From Solanum dulcamara (taxonomy: Eukaryota; Streptophyta; Magnoliopsida; Solanales; Solanaceae): a stretch of 64,000 nucleotides of DNA. Below the pieces are notes generated by a model that ran no database searches, had not been told where the DNA came from, and saw only the letters and a list, made by a program, of their open reading frames with translations. The stretch lies in NCBI RefSeq assembly GCF_947179165.1, contig NC_077237.1:61611523-61675522 (forward strand), given 5' to 3'. A program made the position numbers and the translations under genes. This document shows positions 22,038 through 32,657 of this stretch, piece after piece (the stretch's first letter is position 1; each line of letters starts with the position of its first letter).

Positions 22038-24459
22038 TGTAAGACCCTAAAAGTTGGAAAGTCAGAAAATAGAATGTAAGGATGAAATATCATAAAACTT
22101 TACACCAGTTGAGGTTCACAAGGACCATCATAGGCCGTATTTAGAACCACGGCCCGTAGAAGGGAGTCGTCGTAGTGCCAGGGAATGAAAGTGAGATCAG
22201 GAGAGGACCACGACCGGATTCACAACCTATAGTCATGGTCACAGTTCATCAAGTGGTCCATGGAATCCAACCCTCAAAACCATGAAGTGGGTAAGCTTCA
22301 CGAGGTACACTACATCCCGTCGAGTCCATCACAGCGAAGCTTGACCAAAGGAATCTTCACAGACCACCCCACGGCCCGTGGAGCTTTTCACGGACCGTGA
22401 AGATGGTCCATCCAAGGGTCCTTTCATTTTTATCATAGGGTTTTTAAGGTCAATTCTTTAGTGAGGTAATATATTTGGAGATTTTTTAAGGTCATAAGAA
22501 TCCTTTAGCATGAAGTTAAGTCAAAAGCTTCCTCACCGATTGAGTTTCGATGTAAGATTTTACATATGTCAAATTAAAAAAAATATATCCTAGAATATAA
22601 AGAATTAGGTGGTGCATGACATATCAAATTAAATTTCTTTGCGTTCTCTTTCCAACTCCACTAAGTTTACCTCATTTAGAGTTTGGAATAAAAAGTTATG
22701 CCTATTTTAGTAAAGCCCTGTCAAGCAATTGTATGTTCACGACCGGCACTACAGTCCGTGAAGAACAATAGGGACCGTATTGCCTTCCGGATGGCTCCAA
22801 TCTTTCTTTAGCAATTTTCTACATGCTTCCTAGGGTTATTTGGTCTTTTCCAAAGCTTCTTAGTCCTATTCTAAGTCGTTTTGGGGTGTTTTGATAGAAT
22901 ATATCATTCCACCAACTAGTTTTCCCCTCATAATTATCAATCTAAACATTCAAGTATCTAGAAATCCTCTCTCTAAAAGGTTCTCTCAAGAGTCTTCTTC
23001 TTCCTCAAGCAATTTAAAGGGGAATTCAAGTCAAGTCTTCAATCAAAAGCAAGGTTAGGGCTTCCTAGATCAAAGATATATGGGACTTCATCCATGGGTT
23101 CCTTTCACCCATGGAATCCCAATGATTTCTTCAATTAAAAGATCTAATTTCATGATTTATATTGGGTCTTCTCAATATGATATAACTCAATGATATTAGC
23201 CTAATTACACATAATTCACATCATATTGCATGATTTCAAGTTGAATTTAGTAACTCGGGATATATACTAGTTTCAAGTATGTATATGATCATGATTTTCA
23301 ATGTTATTTCAATGCAATCTTTATGAATGAGTTTAAAGATGTTTCACGTAGGGATGTTTATGAATGACTTATAAAAGTTTATGAATTAGGTTTTAATACC
23401 CTAAATGAGGAAGGTGATTAATACCCTAAAGATATTTTGTGGAAGGACTACACCCACATTACACGAATTATTTGATGTCGAGCTATTCCTATGAACAAGT
23501 TTATGAATTATGATTATGAAAGTTTATGATTATTCCAAGTATGATTTACAATTTTGACATGATATGTATTCCATGGAATGATGTACTTAGCACCGAGTGG
23601 ACTTTGAGATAGGGGCTCGACCTAAGCCCTAGTAGCAACCTTTAGTCTCTTAAACTACGTTGTCATCATAGGTTTGCCAATATGCTTTAGCTAGTGGATC
23701 CACATATAGCACATGATAATGATAAAGTTGGGCAGAGCCTACCTTGGCAAGTAGCCTCCCCCCTTCTCGATGTGGGGATCATCTAACTCAATATAATGGC
23801 TCACTTTGTCTTAATGTTGGTTATAGTATATTCCACATATTTAAGTTCTCATGATGACTATGATATTTTGATGCATTGACCAATGATATAAATATTTTAA
23901 TATTTTCATGACTTTACTGATGTTTTAATGATATTGATCTTGCATCCATGATTCATATTGCCTATGTCCTATGTTTATTATTCATGCATCTTCTCACATA
24001 CTTAGTGCAATCCATGTACTAACGCATACTTTTTGCCTACATTGTATCATAATATAGGGCCCGATGAGCACGTTCATCCTCCCATTCATGGCTAAAACTT
24101 GTTATAGTTGTACTTTGGTGGTGAGTCCTCATCTTCCGAGGATGTGACATTTTGCTTTCATGTTGTCATTTGACTACGTCATTACTCTTATGCTGTCATG
24201 TGTGAGCTAGAAGTTTGTCTTACGCTCCCATCAAGTTAGTAGAAGCATGTTAGATGTTGAGAGTCTATGTTGTCAGTTCTTTCTCCATTTTGAGACTTAT
24301 GCCCTTTTATTGAGACTACGCTTCCGAAATCTATGATTTAGCTTTACTTTCTTCATTTACCTTATATATTCTCATGAATGATATGCTAAAAGTCTTGGTT
24401 GGGGTCCTTTATGGCTCTAATCACTATGTCACGGCTAGACCCTAGTTTGGATCATGACA
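22038..24459 (+). mobile_element. Solo LTR (2.42 kb), TGTAAGACC family
   Basis: Starts TGTAAGACCC, ends GGATCATGACA and is flanked by perfect ACTAC duplications with no internal region, which is the product of recombination between the two LTRs of a full element. It interrupts the minus-strand LTR. It shares blocks with 9790-10557, 25685-27953 (minus), 51422-53653 and 59314-61342. An inverted motif array lies at 22090-22440 and a leader with TTCATCCATGGG near 23090. No coding potential. Confidence 0.92.
22090..22440 (+). repeat. Array of short inverted motifs (CACGGNCCGTG)
   Basis: CACGGCCCGTG at 22370-22380 and CACGGACCGTG at 22389-22399 are near-perfect palindromes. More diverged copies (ACGGCCCGTAGA, TAGGCCGTA, CACGACC, CGTAGTGCC) are scattered upstream. 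It sits 50-400 bp from the LTR start. Confidence 0.7.
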
Positions 24460-24557
24460 ACTACTGACAGTGGAGATGATAATAAGTATGAACATTCAAT
24501 AAAAAATTAGAGTCAATCACATACAAATATGTAATGTGAGGTTAAGCAATGTGTATG

Positions 24558-25009
24558 TAGCGGTGGCAATTGGGTAGGTTGGGTCAAGTTTGGATGGGTC
24601 ATAATGGGTTAAGACAATAATTGGGTCACGACCCAAACAAAACCAAATTAATTTGGGTCAAAATGGGTTAGGACAAAATGGGTTAGGTAATGGGTTATAT
24701 AACGGGTCAAGACCCAAACCAACCCAACTTTTATTAAGCTTAATTATTTTATTTATTCTTTTAAACTATTTTGGTACATAATAAATAAAATTATTTTTTT
24801 CTTTATTATGGCTATATGTAATATATCAAATTGAAAAAAAAGTTTTTTAAAAATATTTTAACAAGATTTCTCATTAGTCAATTCGGGTTACATATCAACC
24901 TATTTTTTATGGGTTGAAATGGGTTGAGCTAATGAATGGATATGTCAATAACCAACCCAAACTTAAATGGGTTGGGTTGGGCAGATTGGATTTGATTTTT
25001 CCACCCCTA
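24558..25009. mobile_element. hAT-type MITE (452 bp) with 8-bp duplication
   Basis: Non-autonomous DNA transposon. Its ends are TAGCGGTGGCAA and, inverted, TAGGGGTGGAAA, the hAT TIR type. Perfect 8-bp duplications TGTGTATG flank it at 24550-24557 and 25010-25017. Subterminal regions are crowded with GGGTTGGGT and AACCCA motifs, the centre is AT-rich and there is no coding sequence. It would be mobilised by a hAT transposase supplied in trans. It lies in the minus-strand LTR. Confidence 0.93.
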
Positions 25010-25684
25010 TGTGTATGTTGCCAATGCATGTATAAAGTAAACAAATTCAAAATCATCTTGCCGGCATCCCCGTGAGCTCCCTAATACAACAATGGAACAC
25101 ATCGAAACTCGTCAACATATGTTGCACAAGTAAAACTTAGAATTTAGTCTACGAATCGGTGGAGGTCATCAACATATGAAAAATGCATAAAGTGAAATCT
25201 TAAATATTCTCTCAGGCTTATGATATTAAGTAAAATGGCAAATCTTTCAATAAAACCTTGGAAATCTAGATGTTTAAAGAAAACATCCTTTTTATCTTAA
25301 CAATTGTAAAAATGGTGTTTTCCTCGAAACATTCAAATCTCAATAGCAAAACAAATAATTTTAAAGTAAATATATTCTTTAAAACTAAATTCCCAAAAAA
25401 AGATGTGTTTTCTTCAAAATTTCCAAGTTTCATCGAGTAAAACTAGTAATAGGCTCCCTCAGAGCCCAAAACAAGTACAAATTGTGATAAAAATTGTTTA
25501 ACAGTCTGAAATATATATTCCTCTAACTTTAAGCTCAAATATTGTCAAATGCAGATGTCGTGTGTATGAATCCACACAAAATACACAACAAACTCATTCG
25601 CAATACAAACATACCACACAATAATCGAGTACACACCTGTCACAGTACAGTTGTACTAACCTGGAACTCCGGCCAGTCTAAATC

Positions 25685-27953
25685 TATCACGACCCAAGTT
25701 AGGCCCTAGATGTGACATGAAGATTAGAATTCCAAAGGATTCAAACCAAGACTCTTAGAATATATATCATAACAATTCAAAGCATAAAATAGAGGGTAAA
25801 CTTGAGATGCGGAAATAATCTCGACATAGAAATCTAAGAATATAGAGAATTTAAAAGAATAATCAAAATGAACTAAACATACTCGTAAAGTCTAGACATG
25901 CCTCTACTTAACTTTAGACGAGGCATAGGAATAGCTCTTGTATCACCAAAATATAAATGAAGAACATAAGTCTGAAGATAAAGAAGTAACATGAAGGATT
26001 CGCGCTCGAATTATGAGGACTCACCAAAAATAGCTAAGTAGAATAGATCACCCACTAGACACTTGGAGGAGAGGGAACGTCGTGACCTATATTATGAGAC
26101 AATATAGGTAAAAGTATGCATTAGTACATGGAATTTACTAAGTATATGAGAAATATGCATAATCATGAATGTACTAAGTATGTGAGAAATATGCATAATC
26201 ATGAATCAACGGACATAATAAGTAAGAACATGAGATACATGAGAAAGTATCTTGAAAAGTGTGAAGTAAAACATGAAAACACTTAGTAAGGGCAATGCAT
26301 CATAAAAATATCAATTTGAGAGCTTATAAGAAATCATGGTTACTTTATGGAATATTAACCTTAACTGACATTTAACACCATGTGAGCTATAACATGGAAT
26401 CTGATCTAACTCCACATCAAAAATACAGAGACTACTTGCCAAGGTAGACTCCATATCATAATCATAAACATGTGATATATGTGGATCCACTAGGTAGGCC
26501 AATTAAGGCAACCTAAAGGGGCAACATAGTTTGGGACTAAGGGTTGCTACTAGAGACTTTCTTACCAAGTCTCTACCACAAAGTCCTCTCGGTGCTAAGT
26601 TAATCCCAACGGAATAAGAAAATCATTAACATTAGGAAAGGAAATCATGTACCAATCCACATTCATGAAATATATTATAAGAATAGCTCCTTAAATCAGG
26701 ATTTCGTAACTTGTTCATATAGACACTTACATTTCTAAGCATCTAAATCATGATTCCTTCATATTATCAGAAAACATTTCATAATTCATTCATTCATAGT
26801 TGAAACATACTTGAAAAAATGATACATAACTTTTCATAAATCATTCATAAATCCTTTAGAACATTCATGTTCATAAGTCATGGTTTATCATTGAAAATCA
26901 TAGACATAATGCATGGGTCCATGTGAAATCAACTTAAAATCATGTAGTAATGTGAATTCATGTATAAGCAAGTGAAACAATATCAATTGAATCAATATAG
27001 AAAAAACGTATGTAGAATTGACATAAAACCCTCTTGACTTGGGTAAAATTGAATTAGAAGAATTGAGTTCTGTTGAGAACCAATGGATGAAAGGAATCCA
27101 TTGGTGAATTTTCACATACCTGAAAATCAAAGCCCTAGAAAGCAAAGAAGATTGAAGACTGTGAACTTGGAAGCCCTAGCCTTGAACTTGAGAGGAAACC
27201 TTTGGAGAAGAACTTGATGCCTTAGAGGGATTTTTGATGAATGAGAGGGAATGGGGTTAGTTTAAAGGTTTTGGGTAGTGGACATTCTAAATAGTCCAAA
27301 ACGACGTAGTTTAGGAGTTATATGAAGGAGAAACATCCAAAATACCTTTCCTTAAAAACTTTCGAAGTGACCTATATGGCTCATCATATTGTATTCGTTG
27401 AAATACAAGTCAAAATCAACCTACGACTCAGTCCTATGGGTCGTAGAAACTCTTAGTATGGTACAACCCTTCGTAGGACTTAAGTACACAAAATAGTAGC
27501 TGCTGAAAATTGTACATCAGACTTACAAGTCAATTCTATTGGTCATCGAATGGGTTACAGGTCGTAGAACCTCTTTGTCAAAAGGGTCTTTACTTGGCTA
27601 AATTCCCAAACCTCGAAACCTATCCTATGATCCCTATCTATGGTTGGTCAAATCTTCTATGGGTCGTAAAATCCTATCGTCCTGCCAATTTTTCTAAACT
27701 CCAATTATTCAGTCTTCAAATTCGTTCTATGGGTCCTTCCTAGGGTCATAGGACCTCCTACGGTCCTTAGGAACTCCTCGTAGAGTGAGTTCACACTTAA
27801 CCAAATTTTAACCCCTCAGTTCTCTTCCTATGAGTTCTTCCTACTGTCCCTAGGTCTTTCTATGATCCATAGGTTGGCTCGTGGGAAGTTCCTCCAGCAA
27901 CTTTTCTACAACATTTTCTCTTTTCTTGGGTTTTCAACTTCTGGGGTCTTACA
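25685..27953 (-). mobile_element. Solo LTR on minus strand (2.27 kb), TGTAAGACC family
   Basis: On the minus strand it starts TGTAAGACCCC at 27953 and ends GGGTCGTGATA at 25685. It is flanked by AAATC (25680-25684) and AAGTC (27954-27958), a 5-bp duplication with one transition. No internal region or PBS. It has the same overall layout as the solo LTR at 22038 but the opposite orientation, within the same host LTR. Confidence 0.82.
27400..27890 (-). repeat. Array of ACGACC/GGTCGT motifs in solo LTR
   Basis: Repeated short motifs (CTACGACTCAG, GGGTCGTAGA, CAGGTCGTAG, GGGTCGTAAAA, CTACGGTCC) occur in both orientations within the first 0.55 kb of the LTR. They are the counterpart of the arrays at 22090 and 51480. 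Confidence 0.68.
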
Positions 27954-30048
27954 AAGTCTAAGGCCTCAGGCCCACAATCACAATACTATCATGGTAAAAG
28001 ATTGAAAAAACCCAAAAAGGCATACAATCATACCAAACTAACCAATGTGCATAAGTCTAAGTTTATGCCACCTAGAATCATTCTAAGGATCCTATATCGT
28101 CAACCAAGACTAAAGCTAATCTTAATCTAAGGCTTCATGGCTAAAAAGCTAGAATAATATTCAAAAATTGCCAAAAATACAACTAAGGATCATATAAACC
28201 TAATCCTAAAACCTTCCTAATGATCAATGCTACTCAATTTATATAGAATCTAATTAAGTCAAGTCTAAAAAGGAGAAACTGTAGCCTACCTCAAGGTCAA
28301 AACCGCACTCAAACCTCTATTTAGGAGCATTTCCTTTTCGAGCATCCTCCAAATAATGCCACGCTATCAAATTAGTAATGTCAACTTTAACACAAACAAA
28401 ATAATACCCAATATGCTAAAAAATAATTTGGACTCAAAAATTGGGTCAAATAATATCGTGGGACCCACGCGTGAAATCACAAAACTAATTTCATCACAAA
28501 TCCCAACCAACTCAAGGAAGTTGAGCCCAAAAAAATGAACACAATCAGAGCACTAACGAGCTCAAAATAGTCCAACCAAATTAAGCTCAAGAACACTTCA
28601 AAACAAGGAATTAAAAGAGAGAAATCGAGCAAACTTACAAGCTAATAGAAGATTACAAACCCCAATCACTTACCCAAGGTAACCACCAACAATTCCCACA
28701 ATCCCTATTGATTTTCCTCCAAATTGAGCTCCAATTACCTCAATGGTGTTTATCTTTGATAAAAAATGCATGTTGAAATCATGAATTGAATATAATTTCC
28801 ACAAATTTACTTATTGCGATCACAGGACCCTAGGGTCATGATTGCAATTCATAACTATTGACTAGGTCCATTGACCTTTCATCGCAGTCGCGATGGTTAA
28901 TGATTGCAACTGTGTTGACTATGAAAGTTGATATTCGTATCGTGCCTAGATCGTGATCATGAAGACCTTTTAGTGGTCTTTTCAAACATGACTCCAACCA
29001 CGTGAACACGATGAACAATTGTGGGTGATCCAACCTCAGCTTCATTGGCGTAACTTGAAGTTGAGAAAATACCCCAATGGGGGCTTGAAATTCATTCAAA
29101 ACCTCGTGCATGCAAATGAACTATGCTACCCACCAAAATCAATATTCTTGACTTAGTGAATCGACGAAACAACCAATAGAGGACTTCTCGATAAAATGTT
29201 AATCCAAGTCAATACTTACACAAGGAAACAAAATAATATCACGTAAACATGACAAAAACATCATGACTACCTTGGGATCCAAACCAAATGTCATTTTGGA
29301 CTAAACTCGATATTTTGGAGCTGACCACACTGACAAAAAACTCATCAAAGCACGTTTACCAAGAATATTGACCGAAATTAATCCTTTGCCAAACTTTTAA
29401 AATCCTCACCAAATGGCTCAAACTCACGTCGAAGGGTCTCAGGCCTCGAACCAACCATGCAACAAGCCCAAAATGGACTAGTGGAACTAATGGAAATCTT
29501 ATACAACGTCAGATTATTTGGACGTTGACCAAAGTCAACTCTTTTAACATAAAGGCCCCAAAAGTTGCGAAATTCACCCAAAACTCTGACTCGGCAGCAC
29601 TCCAGAACAAGTGGAGTTGCCAACCCCGCTGGAACATCTTCTATAGTAGCTTCTACTTGTCTGGGTGTACCTGCATGGCACGAAACGCAGCCCCCAAAGA
29701 AAAGGGGGTCAGTACGAGTAATGTACTGAGTATGTAAGGCATGAAAATCAGCATAATAAAGAACATAAGGTATGAACAACCATATCGTAGAATCATAGAT
29801 ATATAGTGAGATAAGAGAGTAACCTGTACATATGAGTTCCCTTTTAGGCCGGATGCCATGCATGCTTGTCTTATCATATAAAACATATCTTTTTCATATG
29901 CATAGAAAATAGAAGTCATATCACCGAACAACGTCGGCGTGCCCACATATTTCCCGCGTCCGGGCATCCCGCGTCCAGGATGAAAATTACTCCAACTGAT
30001 CAGGTGGGAATGCGTCTATAGTGCCACATATACACCTCCCCATATCCC

Positions 30049-30056
30049 CCATATAT

Positions 30057-30109
<53 letters not shown>

Positions 30110-30112
30110 GAC
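30049..30112. repeat. (ATACAT)n hexamer microsatellite
   Basis: About ten near-perfect copies of a TATACA hexamer inside the LTR. Confidence 0.95.
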
Positions 30113-31904
30113 AGCATGCACGAGAGCCCAACGAAAGTCGGGTATTTATCGGAGTGACGGAAGGTCGGTAACCTCCGATTGTATTATAGACTAACCATGG
30201 TCGCTTTGTCTCACCTTGAAGGAACAATTATTATAGGATGAGACTATCAACGAAATATAATATTAAGAGAACGTAGAATAAGGTCACAATCTTATAAGGC
30301 GTCAAATCGTATACATATGCACATATGACCAATTTTCAAGACTCGTAGAATAATCGGAATGAGCTATGATTAACAAAACAAGATAAGAGTCATGTCAAGT
30401 ACCTTTCAAAAATTACCATGGATTATATCAACATAAAACTTTTGGAATCATATACACGTATTTAAGCACGAGAAAAATATCTTTTGGAAACTCAAGAAAA
30501 TTGACCATCCTAGTGGCTCTACGAATAGGACTTCCTTGAAATTGTACAAAATGACATATACTTGTTTTAATAAAAACCATGCCAAAAGAAAGAGTAGCTC
30601 TATATATTTATGTCAAAACATGCCAAGAGAAAGAAGGGTAAACCTTACATACATAAAGCCGTTCTTATCTTAGCCATCATAGACATATTCTCATCCTCGA
30701 CATCATCAATGTCGTTGTAAAACATATCCATCGTCATTGTCATAAAAGCTTGTAATATTGTAAACCTTTGTTTTGGAAAATCATAGACATTTTGGAAAAC
30801 ATTGACGGATTATAGGAAAAGTAGTCATTTCCTTGGGACCATTGACACCTAGCTTTTGAAAACAAAGAATATATGGAAGCACTTATGAAACCATAACATC
30901 GGAATCATGCCTTGGAAAAAAAAGGTAAGCCTTACATACTTATGTCAAAGACATGCCAAAAGAAGAAACAGTTAGCTTTACATACCTGTACCGCGCCTTA
31001 CTAGCTTTTCTTATTCTTCCAACTTGTTAGTATACATTCAAGAGAGTTGACATAGTCATTAGATTCATCACCATATACGCGTCTTAATCCTTCAAACAAA
31101 TTAATTTCTAATCTGTCGAAATTTTGGCAGCATCTCCCCTATAAATACACCATCCCCGAGATCTCAACTCGGCCACCATGTAAACAATCATATCAACAAC
31201 AACAACCAGCAGTGTATATATATACAATCAAATCACCTCAACTTTAAACAACACAAGCTCCAAACAACTAGCATAAAACTCTGATACCAAAATAGAGTTT
31301 TTAACCTTTATTTCATAAAATCTTTAACCATACCAAACGGGGGGTCGTGTGGCTGCAACCAGCAGCAACCACACCCTTTTTAAAAGACTTTAAATCCCTG
31401 CAACATACAATCCAACCAGCTTCACCCACATCGCCGCAACGACAACACACTACGCGACTTCGATTTAACTACTATGACTTTAATTTAGTAGTTTCCAACA
31501 TCATGCCTCCTTATACATTTTCTCTGCTTCCAGCCATATTTAGGACACGTAATACACCTCATAACCACATCATAAACTCAAATTTTAAAGGAGAGACCTT
31601 ACCTTTCCCGAAACTCTCCAAAACTTGCCTCGGAAGCTCTCCTAGCGCGGCTAAAACTTTGGGACTGTTCGGTGACGTTTTGGGATGCTCCAAACCATAA
31701 AATTTCATTACCAATACCTTCATAACATCATGGTACACCCTAGATAATTAATTCACGGAACGAAATCGGAAAACTCAATTTTTTTCCTCTTGGCCGCCAC
31801 TAGTTTCTCTAGTTTCCTAGAGTTTCTTTTCTTCTTCTTGCTCTTGAATTTTCTCTCTTTGTCTTGAAATTTCTAGAATAGTATGGACTTGATGAGTCAA
31901 GGGA

Positions 31905-32115
31905 CACATATATATAGGCTACTTTTAGGGGTGACATGTGTCAATCCCTAAGTGGTGACACATGTCAAGCCCTAAGTGGTGACACATGTCAAGCCTTCGT
32001 TGGTCCAACACCTCCCTTTCTCCAATCACGGGCTGCCATGTGGCATGTAGGGCCCACCACTTCTTGCTCCAGCTGCTGCCATGTGGCACAAACAGCTGCT
32101 GCCACATGTCACTTC
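31905..32115 (-). promoter_or_regulatory. Putative LTR promoter: TATA box with upstream motif array
   Basis: On the minus strand a CTATATATATGTG box (about 31907-31918) is preceded upstream by three 24-bp units (starts 31931, 31955, 31979), each carrying TGACAYRTGTCA. Further CCACATGGCA/TGCCACATG motifs lie to 32115. Upstream E-box-like arrays next to a TATA box suggest the transcription start region of this LTR. The promoter role is inference. Confidence 0.5.
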
Positions 32116-32174
32116 CTTTTCCCCTCGTGGGTTTGTAGTCTCGTCTTATTTTACAAACCTATGTAATCCTTACT

Positions 32175-32290
32175 ACGTAAGCTTGGTACGTACTCAAGTA
32201 GTTTAAGTATGTGAGATTTCCAAGTTGGTAGCTTACGTATGTGACATATCCAAGGTAATAACTTACACAAGTAAGACGAGTCCTACGACT
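32175..32290 (-). repeat. Short tandem repeat with CTTACGTATGTGA motif
   Basis: Two to three diverged copies of a unit of about 33 bp (TAAGTATGTGAGATTTCCAAG and TTACGTATGTGACATATCCAAG), plus ACTTACACAAGTAAG, in the upstream part of the LTR. Confidence 0.6.
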
Positions 32291-32657
32291 CACTACTTGG
32301 CCTCCAATTCCTTCCGAATTCTTATGGCCCCTTTCTCCATTTTTTTCTACAATTTCTCCTTTAAAAAAATAAAGATGGCTTAATTGCCTTGCCATGTACA
32401 CTTTGGTTCCTTCAAGAACATTCTTGAACATTTTGTGAAATTCCCGTTTTACCCCTAGCCTTCCACAATATTACCATAGGCCACTTTGCGAATTTTCCTT
32501 TTTGCCCTTTGCCTTTCCCAATATTTCCAAACTATTAATGTTCATAAATGATATTCATAACCAACTTGTGTGCTAAACAAAATAAAATATGACCTTGTTT
32601 TAAACTTCCCGCGATTTTTCTCGAATTATCCGAAAATACCAAAATGCGGGATATAAC

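Larger units (their letters stand above)
21453..29560 (-). mobile_element. Minus-strand LTR split by three insertions
   Basis: Reading on the minus strand, this LTR ends at 21453 (TGTCACGATCCC on the plus strand). It is present as 21453-22037, 24465-24557, 25010-25684 and 27954 to about 29560. The pieces total about 2.95 kb, consistent with the 3.2-3.6-kb LTRs of the TGTAATGACC family, and 28250-28560 matches about 57570-57860 of the G4 LTR. No PBS lies next to its end, so it may be a solo or 3' LTR. Its start is lost at the junction near 29560. The right limit is approximate. Confidence 0.72.
29560..32657 (-). mobile_element. Minus-strand LTR of a TGTTATATCCC family
   Basis: The minus-strand start TGTTATATCCCGC is at 32657, abutting hAT coding sequence. 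The downstream part contains the conserved block with TCAGTACRAGTAATGTACTGAGTATGTAAGG (plus strand 29710-29740) and a GCATGGCACGAAACGCAGCC stretch. It is one long LTR, or an LTR plus leader, since a PBS-like string is at 31279-31289. The junction with the neighbouring LTR near 29560 is approximate. No coding capacity; open frames here are chance. Confidence 0.62.

Noticed and set aside
29378..29863. 161-codon open frame on the minus strand
   Set aside because: It crosses the junction of two different LTRs and matches LTR sequence conserved at DNA level, with no protein motif.
30000..30227. 75-codon minus-strand frame with Tyr-Val repeats
   Set aside because: Product of the TATACA hexamer microsatellite.
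31347..31700. 117-codon plus-strand open frame
   Set aside because: Antisense to an LTR; no motif and no coding bias beyond base composition.
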